Shown here piece after piece: positions 8,969 through 18,597 of a stretch of 64,000 nucleotides of DNA. The notes under the pieces were generated by a model, which saw nothing but the letters and a program-made list of their open reading frames with translations, was not told the origin of the DNA and searched no databases. A program made the translations under genes and the position numbers. Position 1 is the stretch's first letter. Each line of letters starts with the position of its first letter. The DNA is from Flavipsychrobacter sp. (GTDB taxonomy: Bacteria; Bacteroidota; Bacteroidia; Chitinophagales; Chitinophagaceae), in contig JAEUVX010000011.1 of NCBI GenBank assembly GCA_016786615.1, positions 62,001 to 126,000 of the forward strand. Reading direction: 5' to 3'.

Positions 8969-9693
8969 TAAACAACAAGTTCTTTACCTTTTAGTATTGG
9001 TACAACGGGATGTAAATCGGGAGTAGCACAGTATTCCATATCGGCATGTAAACCATATGCCGAAAGCCTTTTATAGTGTGAACTATCTTTCAGAAACTCA
9101 ATAAAGCTGGTTTCAGAAGAGTGCTCATATAAGTAATTAGCAGCCCTGGCACTATCGCAGTTCACTTCAAAATTCGATTTTATCCTATTAACGACTGCTC
9201 CTGCAAATAGGGTATCTTCCAAGTTAAATCTGTCTTTCCATGCCGCACAACCCAATAATACATTCTTACCCTGAGCAACTAAAAAATCGCATACAGCAGA
9301 CAAGTTTAAGAAAGAGCCTGTAATGATTGTATCGGCATCCTGTACCATATGCAACAATCGTGTACCATTCGTAGTTGTCAGCACTAATGTTTTACCCTCA
9401 ATAAACGAAGGTGGATATTCCGATGGTGAATTACCATGTTCCAAACCCTCTGCCACCTTACCATCACGTTCTCCGGCTGTAATGCTATTAGTAATCTGAT
9501 TCCCTAAATCAATACACTCCTGTACTCCGGCAACGGGTATAACACATTTTGCTCCGTTGTGTAAAGCTGCTGCTATAGTTGATGTAGCCCTGAAAACATC
9601 TATAATAACCACTACTGCACCTGTAGTATCGTAGAGGTGTAATAAAGCAGGAGATAAACACACTTTCAGTTTAGGCAATTGAACTTTATCCAT
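8959..9693 (-). CDS. comB: 2-phosphosulfolactate phosphatase family protein
   Basis: A 244-residue protein of the ComB family, recognised by IDVFRATSTIAAAL near the N-terminus, the GERDGKVAEGLEHGNSP segment, and TTTNGT. The archetype removes phosphate from 2-phosphosulfolactate in coenzyme M biosynthesis. Bacteroidota do not make coenzyme M, and the usual assignment there is by family only, possibly sulfolactate metabolism or another phosphatase role. The length is typical for the family. It has a copy of the 17-base motif at 9721-9737 ahead of it and shares a terminator with the convergent PDZ gene. Confidence 0.85.
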   Translation of the reverse strand: MDKVQLPKLKVCLSPALLHLYDTTGAVVVIIDVFRATSTIAAALHNGAKCVIPVAGVQECIDLGNQITNSITAGERDGKVAEGLEHGNSPSEYPPSFIEGKTLVLTTTNGTRLLHMVQDADTIITGSFLNLSAVCDFLVAQGKNVLLGCAAWKDRFNLEDTLFAGAVVNRIKSNFEVNCDSARAANYLYEHSSETSFIEFLKDSSHYKRLSAYGLHADMEYCATPDLHPVVPILKGKELVVYKK

Positions 9694-9720
9694 TCTATGT
9701 TAATTGTCCGCAAGATAAAT

Positions 9721-9737
9721 CAATAAGTGCTTGTAAG
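9721..9737. repeat. 17-base near-palindromic motif, copy 2
   Basis: CAATAAGTGCTTGTAAG, one mismatch from the copy at 3754-3770 and in the same position: just after a minus-strand terminator (9748-9767) and 28 bases ahead of the comB start. Confidence 0.4.
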
Positions 9738-9747
9738 AAAATACAAA

Positions 9748-9767
9748 AGCCACCCTTTGAGGTGGCT
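9748..9767 (-). terminator. Intrinsic terminator of the gldKLMN operon
   Basis: A 7-bp GC-rich stem (9748-9754 with 9761-9767) with a 6-base loop, followed on the minus strand by TTTTGTATTTTC, 24 bases past the gldN stop. Confidence 0.75.
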
Positions 9768-9791
9768 GTTGTAGAATATTTATTAGCGGTA

Positions 9792-10697
9792 TTAATAAAC
9801 CCACATATCGTGTTCTTTATTAAACAGCACTTCAGTAGATTTTTGACCTTCGTACAAAGCTTCCAGATTGCTCATACCTTTTTCTTTGAAAGTAAGATCG
9901 AAAGGATTGCTAACCTTGATAATACGACTTGCAAAATAACGGCCTTCGAAGAACTCGTACCAAGTAAGCCTTGACATGTCATTGTCCGGATTGAATACTT
10001 CGTACTGAGCCATCATAGGTGTAATCTCAGGATAGTATAACCAAAACACAGCTTGAGATGTACGATAAGAACCATCGTCGTTGTAAACGTCTTTGATTGG
10101 AGCCATACCAATTATTTGTCTATGCATACGACCTGTGTTCCTGTCGATATACCAATCTTCTTTCAGACGATATTTTGTAACGATATCCGGATCAAATTCT
10201 TTTTGAGAAATAACGATCTTTTCCTGACCTGTTTCCGGATCAATAACGATAGAAGTATCAGGTTTACCTACTAACAATTCAACAATTTGTTGTTGAGAAA
10301 GGGATGTAGTAAAACGGTCATCCATGTTAGAGTAAGCCTTAATCTTACCTTTTTTAACAGCGTCGAGTATTATCTCAATGAAATAACCACCACCTGTATA
10401 ATCATCACCGGGATAACGGAAAGCCATGTTTTGTTTTTCGCGGATGTCAATCTCACGCCAAACACGCTTCTTCCACATGATATCTGCTTCACGTACAGCC
10501 TGTGGAAGCAATGGGTTATTGATGTGATTTACACGATCATATACCCCATCTCTTACCAATGATGGTTTCCAAATGTCAGTAACACCATCAACACTTTTGA
10601 AGTTGCCAACTGACGGGTCATTTTGAGCAAACGTTACGCCACTGATAAATAGTAACGCGGTAGAAGCTGCAATTTTGTATGTTTTAAGGATACTCAT
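9792..10697 (-). CDS. gldN: GldN, type IX secretion ring/rod component
   Basis: A 301-residue exported protein with a signal peptide ending near TFAQ (residue 25). The rest matches the GldN/PorN family: a conserved WKKRVWREIDIREKQN segment, a Tyr/Gly-rich PGDDYTGGGYF stretch, and a C-terminal half rich in aromatic residues. In the T9SS, GldN associates with the lipoprotein GldK to form a periplasmic ring under the outer membrane, and it contacts GldM. It is the last gene of the co-oriented gldK-gldL-gldM-gldN block, 40 bases downstream of gldM and followed by a terminator. Confidence 0.95.
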   Translation of the reverse strand: MSILKTYKIAASTALLFISGVTFAQNDPSVGNFKSVDGVTDIWKPSLVRDGVYDRVNHINNPLLPQAVREADIMWKKRVWREIDIREKQNMAFRYPGDDYTGGGYFIEIILDAVKKGKIKAYSNMDDRFTTSLSQQQIVELLVGKPDTSIVIDPETGQEKIVISQKEFDPDIVTKYRLKEDWYIDRNTGRMHRQIIGMAPIKDVYNDDGSYRTSQAVFWLYYPEITPMMAQYEVFNPDNDMSRLTWYEFFEGRYFASRIIKVSNPFDLTFKEKGMSNLEALYEGQKSTEVLFNKEHDMWVY

Positions 10698-10737
10698 AAT
10701 CCTGATACGATTTGCTAAATGAATAAATTTATTAAAA

Positions 10738-12288
10738 TTATCTAAGATTTAAACCTACAGTACCTAATTTACGTGTTGATTTATCCGGTCCTATTGCTGA
10801 AATCTCTTCTATGTATATTTTATCGCCTGGTTTACACCTCTTGATAGCATCAATAACCTGAGGGTTTGCATCAAACTTAGAACCTTTAACCGAAAACGGG
10901 CCAATTGCTTCACCGCGCTTAGGAACCACACTGAAGTCGAAACTTGTTACTACGAAACGTGCAGCAAAATCGAAGTTTTCTAAATCAGCTAATACACCTA
11001 ATTGCGACTTAAATATGTTAGTAAATATCGGACCACCGGTAACACCTCCTACTTTAGCTATCGGGTTAGGAATACGTTTTACACGTATTTCCTGAGCACC
11101 AACTTTCTTAGGACCGTTCGCAGTTTTAGCCATAATGTTTGCCATAACTGTACCAGGTTTAGACACCATTATATCGAACTTGCCTTTTGCAGCACCAGCT
11201 GTAATATTAGCACCCGGGATATCAACAGATACGTCTTCCAGAGAATAACCAGCTGCAGAAACAGTTATCGGATTCGGAACACCTATATAAAACACGTTCA
11301 TCTTATCCAACTGCATTGAAGCACCTTCAGAACCCACCATATAAGTAAACTCGTATGGTTTAGTTTCTTTTCTTGGACCAAGGTCTAATGTTACTGTACC
11401 ACGTACAGTTTGCTGACCAACACCTGCTGCAACGGTTTCCCACATAGCAACACCGTTTTCAACTTTTGATACGCGGCCACCGCTAGAAGTAACCTGAGGA
11501 TTAACTGCCTTATTATAAGCCGCAATCATAATACTTGCTTCAACCTTTTGGCCCGCGAGTACATAACTATTTTTAGGTACCGCAATAGCTTGAATTTCGT
11601 CAAATTTAACCTGAACGTCTCCAGCTTCTTTGAAAAGTTCGTTAACAATAACAGCCTCACTATTCCTTACGTCATTCTGGAATTTAGAAAGTAACGTTAC
11701 AACAGCCATTGTAGGCATATTGTAGAAGTAACCAGTTGACCAGTCTGCCTGAGGGTTGTTATCTGATTTCTGAGGGTTAACAACTTTAATCGGCAAAGAG
11801 CTTTCAAATTGTTTTTTAGCATCCTCATTAATCACACTCAGCATTTTAGCTTTTAAGTCTTCCAACTTCTTTTTGATTTCATCACCACCCTTACGTTCTA
11901 CTAAAAGTAATGTACTGGCATCGATGTTATCTTTACGTTTGATATCTCCATTAGGACCATCTTCACGGCCACCGGATTCCTGGATAACTTTTTCTTTCCA
12001 TTCTTCCAGATATTTAATCATTTCAGCGGCATCAGCTTTTACCTGCTTGGCCTTATCATTATATGGTTTTACGCGGTCACGTGATGCTTCCTGAGATTCT
12101 TGCTCGTCCAAACCATCATATAGCTTTTTATTCTTTTCTTCAATAGAAGAATTAGAAGAGGTAATGCTCTGATTAATCGTTTGGAACGCGTGAAGGATTT
12201 CCGAAGACACGTTAAGCGCCAACATAGCAGTCAACACCAAGTACATGAGGTTGATCATTAACTGCCGTGGCTCTTTAGGCATTGACAT
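10738..12288 (-). CDS. gldM: GldM, T9SS motor/trans-envelope component
   Basis: A 516-residue protein with a short cytoplasmic N-terminus (MSMPKEPRQLMINLMYLVLT, with Arg8 in the position of the conserved arginine), a single transmembrane helix (about 12-30), a coiled region (about 40-200) and four successive Ig-like periplasmic domains. With GldL it forms the proton-driven rotary motor that powers type IX secretion and gliding; its periplasmic arm reaches the GldK/GldN ring. The length is typical of the family. It sits between gldL (61 bases upstream) and gldN (40 bases downstream). Confidence 0.96.
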   Translation of the reverse strand: MSMPKEPRQLMINLMYLVLTAMLALNVSSEILHAFQTINQSITSSNSSIEEKNKKLYDGLDEQESQEASRDRVKPYNDKAKQVKADAAEMIKYLEEWKEKVIQESGGREDGPNGDIKRKDNIDASTLLLVERKGGDEIKKKLEDLKAKMLSVINEDAKKQFESSLPIKVVNPQKSDNNPQADWSTGYFYNMPTMAVVTLLSKFQNDVRNSEAVIVNELFKEAGDVQVKFDEIQAIAVPKNSYVLAGQKVEASIMIAAYNKAVNPQVTSSGGRVSKVENGVAMWETVAAGVGQQTVRGTVTLDLGPRKETKPYEFTYMVGSEGASMQLDKMNVFYIGVPNPITVSAAGYSLEDVSVDIPGANITAGAAKGKFDIMVSKPGTVMANIMAKTANGPKKVGAQEIRVKRIPNPIAKVGGVTGGPIFTNIFKSQLGVLADLENFDFAARFVVTSFDFSVVPKRGEAIGPFSVKGSKFDANPQVIDAIKRCKPGDKIYIEEISAIGPDKSTRKLGTVGLNLR

Positions 12289-12349
12289 GCTGCAAAAAAT
12301 TTACGAGTTATCTAAAATGTTTCTTTATTAAAATATATCCTATTATCTA

Positions 12350-13168
12350 TTAACGTCCTTGCATAGCAGCAAGCATGTTTCCATAGATAGAGTTTAATGT
12401 AGTCAGGTTCTTAGACAACAATGATATTTGTTCTTTTGCTGCAACAGCATCAGTAGCACTTGAAGCCATAGCATCAGACGCACTTACAAGATTGCTATAG
12501 AACTTGTTCATAGCTTTCAGATGGTTGTTAGCATCTTGCAATTCCACTTCATAAATCTGGTTGAGTGAACCTAAGTTGCGAGATAGTATCACTACTTGTT
12601 CATGGAACTTAGCTGTATCATCAGCAGCATTATTGAAAGAAGCCATAGTGTTAGAGGCACCTACGAAAGTATTTTTCATTTCGCCTAATGCACTGGCAGC
12701 TTCACGTGCGCTTTGAGAGTATTCTGAAGTAGCAGAAGTAACATCAGAGATATCTTTGATTTGCTCAACTACAACACCAAAGCGTTGGAAATTTTCGCCC
12801 AGCTTACGGATGTTAGCAGGAGTGATTTGAGCATCCTCCATCATTTTATCCAAAGAAGCTCCCGGAGATATTTTACCAGCTGCAGAATCAAATTTTGTTC
12901 CTTTACGATAAGCCTCAACATGAGGGTTCTCATCGATATTCGGATAGAAACGCTCCCAATAGTAATCTTTATGTGGAGGTAAAATACCCAACAGTGCAAA
13001 GATGAACGCTTCAGTTAACATACCCGCAGTAAGCATCGGACCTGCACCAGGCCAGTGCTGAATTTTGAAGAGCGCACCCATCAATACTACCGACGCACCA
13101 AAACCGATAATCAGGTTTTTGATGTATTTCCCCTGTTTGGTCTCGAAAAACAGTGCTATTGAATTCAT
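12350..13168 (-). CDS. gldL: GldL, T9SS inner-membrane motor component
   Basis: A 272-residue protein with two N-terminal transmembrane helices (about 18-36 and 45-62) and a long cytoplasmic helical tail. The second helix holds Glu53 in GMLTEAFIFALLGI, the position of the proton-carrying glutamate in characterised GldL proteins, and IQHWPGAGPM between the helices is a family hallmark. It forms a pentamer around two GldM helices and converts proton flow into rotation. The tail is coiled-coil-like and rich in Ala/Ser. It lies about 93 bases downstream of gldK in the same operon. Confidence 0.96.
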   Translation of the reverse strand: MNSIALFFETKQGKYIKNLIIGFGASVVLMGALFKIQHWPGAGPMLTAGMLTEAFIFALLGILPPHKDYYWERFYPNIDENPHVEAYRKGTKFDSAAGKISPGASLDKMMEDAQITPANIRKLGENFQRFGVVVEQIKDISDVTSATSEYSQSAREAASALGEMKNTFVGASNTMASFNNAADDTAKFHEQVVILSRNLGSLNQIYEVELQDANNHLKAMNKFYSNLVSASDAMASSATDAVAAKEQISLLSKNLTTLNSIYGNMLAAMQGR

Positions 13169-13261
13169 TTCTATTTATTTTTCTAAAGGGTTGAAAAAAC
13201 TAATTAATTTATTAACGTTCAGTTATATATTCTTATTGTTTATTTTAACTAAAAGTTATTA

Positions 13262-14518
13262 TTATCTTCTGTTAGTTAATGCCGGAGCTATTTGTTGGTA
13301 CACGCAACGGAAACCAATATAAGCTTTAGCAGTATCAGAATATTCGTAATCACGAGTTCCGTTTTGCAGATAGAAAGCTACATCCCTCCAGCTACCACCA
13401 CGCAATACCTTACGCTTCATCCATTGAGGATCATTATCGCGAACTTTATAATTCAAATCAGGGTTAACATCAGCCACTGTTTGATAAGCGGTACCAAAGT
13501 AAGCATCACGTGTCCATTCTGCTACGTTACCTGCCATATTATACAGACCGTAATCATTAGGCCAGTAGCGATCAACAGGAACAGTATACAGACCACCGTC
13601 AGCAGCATAGTTACCACGCTGAGGCTTGAAGTTAGCCAAGTAACAGCCTTTTTTGTTAACCAGATACGGACCACCCCAAGGATATGGAGATTCTACGCGT
13701 CCGCCGCGAGCTGCCCACTCCCATTGTTGTTCATTAGGCAACATGAATTCACCTTCAAAATACATTTTGTTCTTTTCGCGATCCTGCTTCCAAAGCATTG
13801 TACGCCAGTTACAGAATGCATTTGCCTGATTCCAGTTTACACCTACAACAGGATAGTTGTTGAATGCAGGGAACCAGTTGTATTGCAAAGCAATTGGTTC
13901 ATTATAAGAATATGTAAGCTGCCTAACCCAAACTGTAGTGTCCGGATAGATAGGAACATTGTATTCTTTTACAAAAGAACTTTTAGCCTGACCCGGATTT
14001 GCTACGTTGTCACGATAGTCATATACCGAATAATGATATACAAGCTTAGAATTATCGAATTCTTTTTTACCCCAACCTGATTGGTCAGCGGGAATAAAGA
14101 AGCTGCTTAACTGCTCCTGAAGTTCAGGATCTTTCCAGTTAATTTTCTTCCTCATATCCAAACGCTGATTGCCATCTGCGTCGTCTATAACATCACCTAA
14201 TGTTTGGTGAGCCATAGAATCGCGTACCCAGTTTGTAAACTGACGGTATTCAGCGTTAGTTATTTCAGTAGCGTCCATGTAATAACCTGTCAACTGAGCG
14301 GTACGAATCATCGCGTCATTTTTCCCGCGAACATCTTCATCACTAGCTCCCATTTTTAAAACGCCAGACGGTACGTACACCATGCCAATCGGAACAGGCG
14401 GCTTGTAAGTCATCATGTTAGGTTCGCCTACAAGCTGACCACCGTTGCCTGGTTTTCCGCAGCCGGCAGCCAATGCTAGTAATGCTACAGCCGAGATCTT
14501 CAGGGAAAGTTGTTTCAT
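13262..14518 (-). CDS. gldK: GldK, T9SS outer-membrane lipoprotein
   Basis: A 418-residue lipoprotein. A longer frame runs upstream, but the ATG at 14516-14518 gives a proper lipoprotein signal peptide with lipobox LAAGC (Cys about 19), so it is chosen as the start. The body is a formylglycine-generating-enzyme-like (SUMF1) fold: GMVYVPSGVLKMGASDEDV, the TEITNAEYRQF segment, NEQQWEWAARGG, NMAGNVAEWTRDAY and LRGGSWRD. It lacks enzymatic activity in this family and pairs with GldN to form the outer-membrane-associated ring of the T9SS. A TTTATTTG box at 14549-14556 (7 of 8 to consensus) lies 30 bases upstream and probably drives the whole gldKLMN operon. Confidence 0.95.
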   Translation of the reverse strand: MKQLSLKISAVALLALAAGCGKPGNGGQLVGEPNMMTYKPPVPIGMVYVPSGVLKMGASDEDVRGKNDAMIRTAQLTGYYMDATEITNAEYRQFTNWVRDSMAHQTLGDVIDDADGNQRLDMRKKINWKDPELQEQLSSFFIPADQSGWGKKEFDNSKLVYHYSVYDYRDNVANPGQAKSSFVKEYNVPIYPDTTVWVRQLTYSYNEPIALQYNWFPAFNNYPVVGVNWNQANAFCNWRTMLWKQDREKNKMYFEGEFMLPNEQQWEWAARGGRVESPYPWGGPYLVNKKGCYLANFKPQRGNYAADGGLYTVPVDRYWPNDYGLYNMAGNVAEWTRDAYFGTAYQTVADVNPDLNYKVRDNDPQWMKRKVLRGGSWRDVAFYLQNGTRDYEYSDTAKAYIGFRCVYQQIAPALTNRR

Positions 14519-14698
14519 ACTACTTATAATTATTGTTTTTGCTATTGGCAAATAAAGTAATTTTTTGTCATTGCAGGTACCTTTCCTGCAAAACTGTTGC
14601 ACAATATTTGAAGATTTTTCCAAAAATGCAAGTTTCAAAAAAAAATTTGTTAAGAATTTTAAACCCTTTTTTAATGAAAGGGCAATCAAAATACATTT

Positions 14699-16711
14699 TT
14701 ATTTTAACACCTGCAAATATTTCAAAACATTGGCTGAAAGCCGCTCCGGTGGCATACAGGCTTCAGTAGTACACACAAAAATGCAGTCGGGGTTGTACTT
14801 AAACTTGTCTTTGAGCAATGGGATATCAAATATTTCTTTTTTTGAAGTGATTATGTATGAACCCGGCAATAACCTCTTTTCTAACTCCTTTGACTGGTTT
14901 CCGGTACATACAATGGCTTTATACCCGACAGTGTATTGTTGCAGTAATATAGCCCAATAACTGAAGGAATATGTGTACCGATATGCCATACCCGATATAT
15001 TGAGTAACATAGCATAGGCCTGTTCCATCCATGCTTGATTATCCATACACAAGCCTAATAAAAGCATATTATGTGCCATGACAGCATTGGCTGATGGCAA
15101 TGCACCCTCATAAACATCTATTTTTCTCACAGGCACTTCATGGCTATTTGCCGAAGAATAATAGAAAAATGTTTGTTCTTTATTTACAAAATCAGGATGA
15201 ATTGAGGCCAGAAGTATATTCGCATCTGCAATGTAGCTATTCTCCCCACTAGCAGATGCCAACTGCAGCATCGCATGTATCAGATAAGCATAGTCTTCGA
15301 TATTAGCAGCTATTCTGGCTGTACCATTTTTCCATGTATGTAGCCATTTATCATCAACACAAAAATGTGACTTCATCCACAGCATGTGCTCAGTTGCTCG
15401 TATGCTGTATGCACCATTGTCTAATACCATCGCAGCTTTGCTAATAGCAGTATTCATAAGGGCATTCCAGGATAACAGGCTTTTATCATCAGTCAGTGGG
15501 CGGATGCGGCTTTCTCGTGCTGCAAATAGCTTTCTTTTTACTTCAGTAATTTTCTCCTTTACAGCTTCGATGCTTAGCCCGGTTTGTTTGGCAATACTTT
15601 CCTCGTTTCGGGCAACATGCAATATGTTGGTATGTTCCCAATTCCCATTCATTGAAACCCCAAAATAAGATATCAATATTTCATCATTACCTACAATTTC
15701 TTGCCATTCATTCCACGTCCATGTATAATACTTCCCTTCTACCCCCTCACTATCTGCATCCAATGCACTGTAATAGCCTCCACCCGGCTCTTTCAGCTCT
15801 CTTTCAACAAATGCTATTGTTTCTTCAATTATTGCTTTATACCGTTTGTTTCGAGTTACAGCGTATGCATCACACAATACAGAAATAAAGAGCGCATTAT
15901 CATACAGCATTTTTTCAAAGTGCGGCACCAACCATTTCTCATCTGTAGCATATCGTGCCAATCCACCGCCAATCTGGTCGTATATCCCTCCATCAATCAT
16001 TGCATCAAGACTTTTCAGGGCATGTTGCAGTGCTGCTTCATCTGCTGTAAGCACATAATACTGTAACAAATAGCCTATTGCCATTGTACCCGGAAATTTA
16101 GGCGCACTCCCAAAACCTCCATAATTAATATCTGCCTGCTTCAGCAGATTCTCTGCCATTTCCTTACAAGTATCCGTATTCCATTGCTTTCCTCCTGAAC
16201 CTCCTATTTTTGATGCATTTTTCAGGTGTTGCAGCATTTGCTCTGTTTGCTGCGCGACCTGCTCCTGCTCTTTAGTCCATACCTCGTTCATTCTTTCAAG
16301 CAATTGCGGCCAGGATAAGCGGCCGTACATTGGTTTGGGCGGAAAGTACGTCCCCCCATAAAATGGCACCCTATCGGGCGTTACAAAAGCATTGAGCGGC
16401 CACCCGCCACTACCTGTTAATGCCTGCACCGCATCCATGTACATATGGTCTACCTCCGGATGTTCTTCCCGATCTACTTTTATACAGATGAAGTGGTCAT
16501 TCATATACTGAGCAACTTGTTCATTTTCAAAGCTTTCACGCTCCATTACATGACACCAATGACATGCTGCGTAGCCAATACTCACTATTACCGGTTTGTT
16601 TTCCTTTTGTGCCCTTTCAAAAGGCTCATCGCCCCATGGATACCAATCTACGGGGTTGTGCGCATGCTGCAGCAAATAAGGGCTTAATTCATGTTCCAGT
16701 CTGTTTGCCAT
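14699..16711 (-). CDS. YyaL/SSP411-type thioredoxin-fold and (alpha/alpha)6-barrel protein
   Basis: A 670-residue protein of the DUF255/YyaL (spermatogenesis-associated protein 20) family. Residues 1-165 are the thioredoxin-like DUF255 domain, with the hallmark [19 protein letters not shown] start and a CHWC motif at residues 50-53. The rest is an (alpha/alpha)6 barrel like that of N-acylglucosamine epimerases, including [10 protein letters not shown] and [11 protein letters not shown]. The biochemical function of the family is unresolved. There is no signal peptide, so it is cytoplasmic. It is full length and lies upstream of gldK on the same strand, separated by about 180 bases. Confidence 0.9.
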   Translation of the reverse strand: MANRLEHELSPYLLQHAHNPVDWYPWGDEPFERAQKENKPVIVSIGYAACHWCHVMERESFENEQVAQYMNDHFICIKVDREEHPEVDHMYMDAVQALTGSGGWPLNAFVTPDRVPFYGGTYFPPKPMYGRLSWPQLLERMNEVWTKEQEQVAQQTEQMLQHLKNASKIGGSGGKQWNTDTCKEMAENLLKQADINYGGFGSAPKFPGTMAIGYLLQYYVLTADEAALQHALKSLDAMIDGGIYDQIGGGLARYATDEKWLVPHFEKMLYDNALFISVLCDAYAVTRNKRYKAIIEETIAFVERELKEPGGGYYSALDADSEGVEGKYYTWTWNEWQEIVGNDEILISYFGVSMNGNWEHTNILHVARNEESIAKQTGLSIEAVKEKITEVKRKLFAARESRIRPLTDDKSLLSWNALMNTAISKAAMVLDNGAYSIRATEHMLWMKSHFCVDDKWLHTWKNGTARIAANIEDYAYLIHAMLQLASASGENSYIADANILLASIHPDFVNKEQTFFYYSSANSHEVPVRKIDVYEGALPSANAVMAHNMLLLGLCMDNQAWMEQAYAMLLNISGMAYRYTYSFSYWAILLQQYTVGYKAIVCTGNQSKELEKRLLPGSYIITSKKEIFDIPLLKDKFKYNPDCIFVCTTEACMPPERLSANVLKYLQVLK

Positions 16712-16763
16712 TATATTTGTAGTTATAAGATAAAAATAGGGGTTAAATACGGCTTAGAAACAG

Positions 16764-16792
16764 AAAAGGCTCAATCTGTGATTGAGCCTTTT
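16764..16792 (-). terminator. Intrinsic terminator after hemD
   Basis: A 12-bp stem (16764-16775 with 16781-16792) with a 5-base loop and minus-strand U-rich end, 20 bases past the hemD stop. Confidence 0.85.
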
Positions 16793-16811
16793 GAATGTTT
16801 TATGCTAAAAC

Positions 16812-17612
16812 TTATTTTTTCAATGTTATGAGGTATTGTTCCAGAGCAGATACCATAGAAGGTGCATTAGGAGCAGGCGCCTTAACATCAAGCCTTAAAC
16901 CGGCATCTTCTATAGCTTTAGACGTGGTAGGACCAAAAGCACCAATCAAAGTACCATTTTGCTTGAATTTCGGATCGAAATCGAATAGTGTTTGTACACT
17001 GAAAGGACTGAAAAACACAATCATATCGTGATGGTCTTTCATTACTGTTGCAATATCATTTGAAACAGTACGGTACAATGTAGCTTCAGAAAACTGAATA
17101 TTACTGCCTGCAAGGAATAATGCAATGTCATTTTTCCCGTTATCGGCAGTTGGTAATATAAACTTCTCGTTGTGCTTATGTTTACCAATTACTTCCAACA
17201 AGCCATCTGTACTGCCATCTGCAGAAAAGAATACTTTGCGTTTGCGGTATAAGATGAATTTCTGAAGATAAAGCGCTACAGCCTCAGTAATACAGAAATA
17301 CTTCATATCCTGAGAAACCTTAACCTTCAACTCTTCACATATACGGAAGAAGTGATCTACAGCATTTCGGCTTGTGAAAATGATAGCAGTATGCTCCGCG
17401 ATATCAACCTTTTGTTTCCTGAAATCCTTACCCGCCAAGCCTTCAACCCTAATAAACGGGTAAAATTCCAATTTAACTTCATACTTCTTCGCGAGGTCGA
17501 AGTAAGGAGATTTTTCCGTTTCCGGACGAGGTTGGGTGATTAATATCGAACCAACTTTAGGCGTATCTTTTTTCCCTGCGCTTTTAGCCTGTGAACGTTC
17601 AGCTTTTGCCAT
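16812..17612 (-). CDS. hemD: Uroporphyrinogen-III synthase
   Basis: A 266-residue protein of the divergent HemD family. Two Rossmann-like halves are linked by a hinge: ITQPRP at the N-terminus of the first, FTSRNAVDHFF (about 80-90), and the C-terminal FSPFSVQTLF with GAFGPTTSKAIEDAGL. HemD closes and inverts hydroxymethylbilane to uroporphyrinogen III in heme biosynthesis. A basic, Lys-rich extension of about 20 residues precedes the domain. It is the second gene of a pair with the DUF4271 membrane protein (56 bases upstream), an arrangement common in Bacteroidota. Confidence 0.88.
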   Translation of the reverse strand: MAKAERSQAKSAGKKDTPKVGSILITQPRPETEKSPYFDLAKKYEVKLEFYPFIRVEGLAGKDFRKQKVDIAEHTAIIFTSRNAVDHFFRICEELKVKVSQDMKYFCITEAVALYLQKFILYRKRKVFFSADGSTDGLLEVIGKHKHNEKFILPTADNGKNDIALFLAGSNIQFSEATLYRTVSNDIATVMKDHHDMIVFFSPFSVQTLFDFDPKFKQNGTLIGAFGPTTSKAIEDAGLRLDVKAPAPNAPSMVSALEQYLITLKK

Positions 17613-17668
17613 ATTGGGTTAAAACGGGTGTTTGATGTTAATAACGGAACGGGGAATAAAACTCTGAA

Positions 17669-18547
17669 TTAATAGAGCATACCACGCACCAACAACTTCA
17701 TTAACACTGCCAGCGGCAATATTTCCGAGGCGCAAAGGTACGTAAAAAAATGAAATTTACTGAACCGGAAGAATGAGCTGAAAACCTGCCAAGACCTTAT
17801 ATACCTGTTTATGAAAAGCAAACAAACCATTATGACAGATACAATAATTGCAGATTGGGTATATTCAGGCTCTCCAAATGCCATTATCAGTACAAATGGC
17901 AAGAGTGCGATAGAAAGTATTTTATTAACAATGAACACATTAAATATATAAGAATCGGATACTGAATCAAGTTTGAATGCCCAACCACCAAATCTGATTG
18001 CAGCATATTTTGCTATATATATGCCCCCAATACCTACCATAAACATGAAAATCTGCAAATATGGAGGCACCTGGTACATCCCAATACCGAATGAATGCTT
18101 AACAATATAGTAAACATAGAGCCCACCAATCATGCTAAAAAAAACATTCATGAAAAAATTGCTGCCACCGGCAACTTCTAATTGCTCTTTAGCAGCATGC
18201 GAGTAACCGGGGCTACGAAATGCATTCCACAAATTGACAAAATAGCGTGGATTAGCATACCTCACAACGCCCAATAGCACCATTAACAGCAATATAAGGT
18301 AGAAATCAAACGTCTTATCAGTAAAATAATGCGGGCTTTCCACAGCATTATATACCACTTTGCTATTCAGCATCGGGTGTGCCAGCACCATGCTATCAGT
18401 GGCATGATTATGTGCTGCAGCAGTTGTTTTAACATCCGGCAATGCGAATGGCAACGTGCTATACTGAACCTGAGAATATACTATCGTGCAAAATAATATG
18501 CAGAATAGTAGCGATAAAGAATATTTTCTATTAATGAAGATGTACAT
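17669..18547 (-). CDS. DUF4271 integral membrane protein
   Basis: A 292-residue protein with an N-terminal signal/anchor and about six transmembrane helices, matching the Bacteroidota DUF4271 family that is usually encoded next to hemD. A slightly longer frame begins at a TTG (18565), but that codon lies within the promoter box at 18563-18570, so the ATG at 18547 is used. The function is unknown; the link with hemD suggests a role around heme or envelope homeostasis but this is inference only. A glycine/isoleucine-rich helix around residues 170-185 is conserved-looking. Confidence 0.8.
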   Translation of the reverse strand: MYIFINRKYSLSLLFCILFCTIVYSQVQYSTLPFALPDVKTTAAAHNHATDSMVLAHPMLNSKVVYNAVESPHYFTDKTFDFYLILLLMVLLGVVRYANPRYFVNLWNAFRSPGYSHAAKEQLEVAGGSNFFMNVFFSMIGGLYVYYIVKHSFGIGMYQVPPYLQIFMFMVGIGGIYIAKYAAIRFGGWAFKLDSVSDSYIFNVFIVNKILSIALLPFVLIMAFGEPEYTQSAIIVSVIMVCLLFINRYIRSWQVFSSFFRFSKFHFFTYLCASEILPLAVLMKLLVRGMLY

Positions 18548-18562
18548 ACTGTGCTCTGACAG

Positions 18563-18570
18563 CAAAGTTA
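18563..18570 (-). promoter_or_regulatory. Bacteroidota -7 box for DUF4271-hemD
   Basis: TAACTTTG on the minus strand matches TAnnTTTG exactly, 15 bases from the ATG. It rules out the TTG start overlapping it. Confidence 0.6.
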
Positions 18571-18597
18571 ATAATGACAGGTAAACGTTTTGAAATA

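Noticed and set aside
13292-14080. Plus-strand ORF (262 codons) opposite gldK
   Set aside because: Shadow of gldK; its residues are mostly Ile/Ser/Arg and have no recognisable motif.
14571-14591. 7-bp hairpin TTGCAGG/CCTGCAA in the gldK leader region
   Set aside because: The minus-strand side is followed by A residues rather than T, so it is not a terminator; possibly a leader structure, but no evidence.
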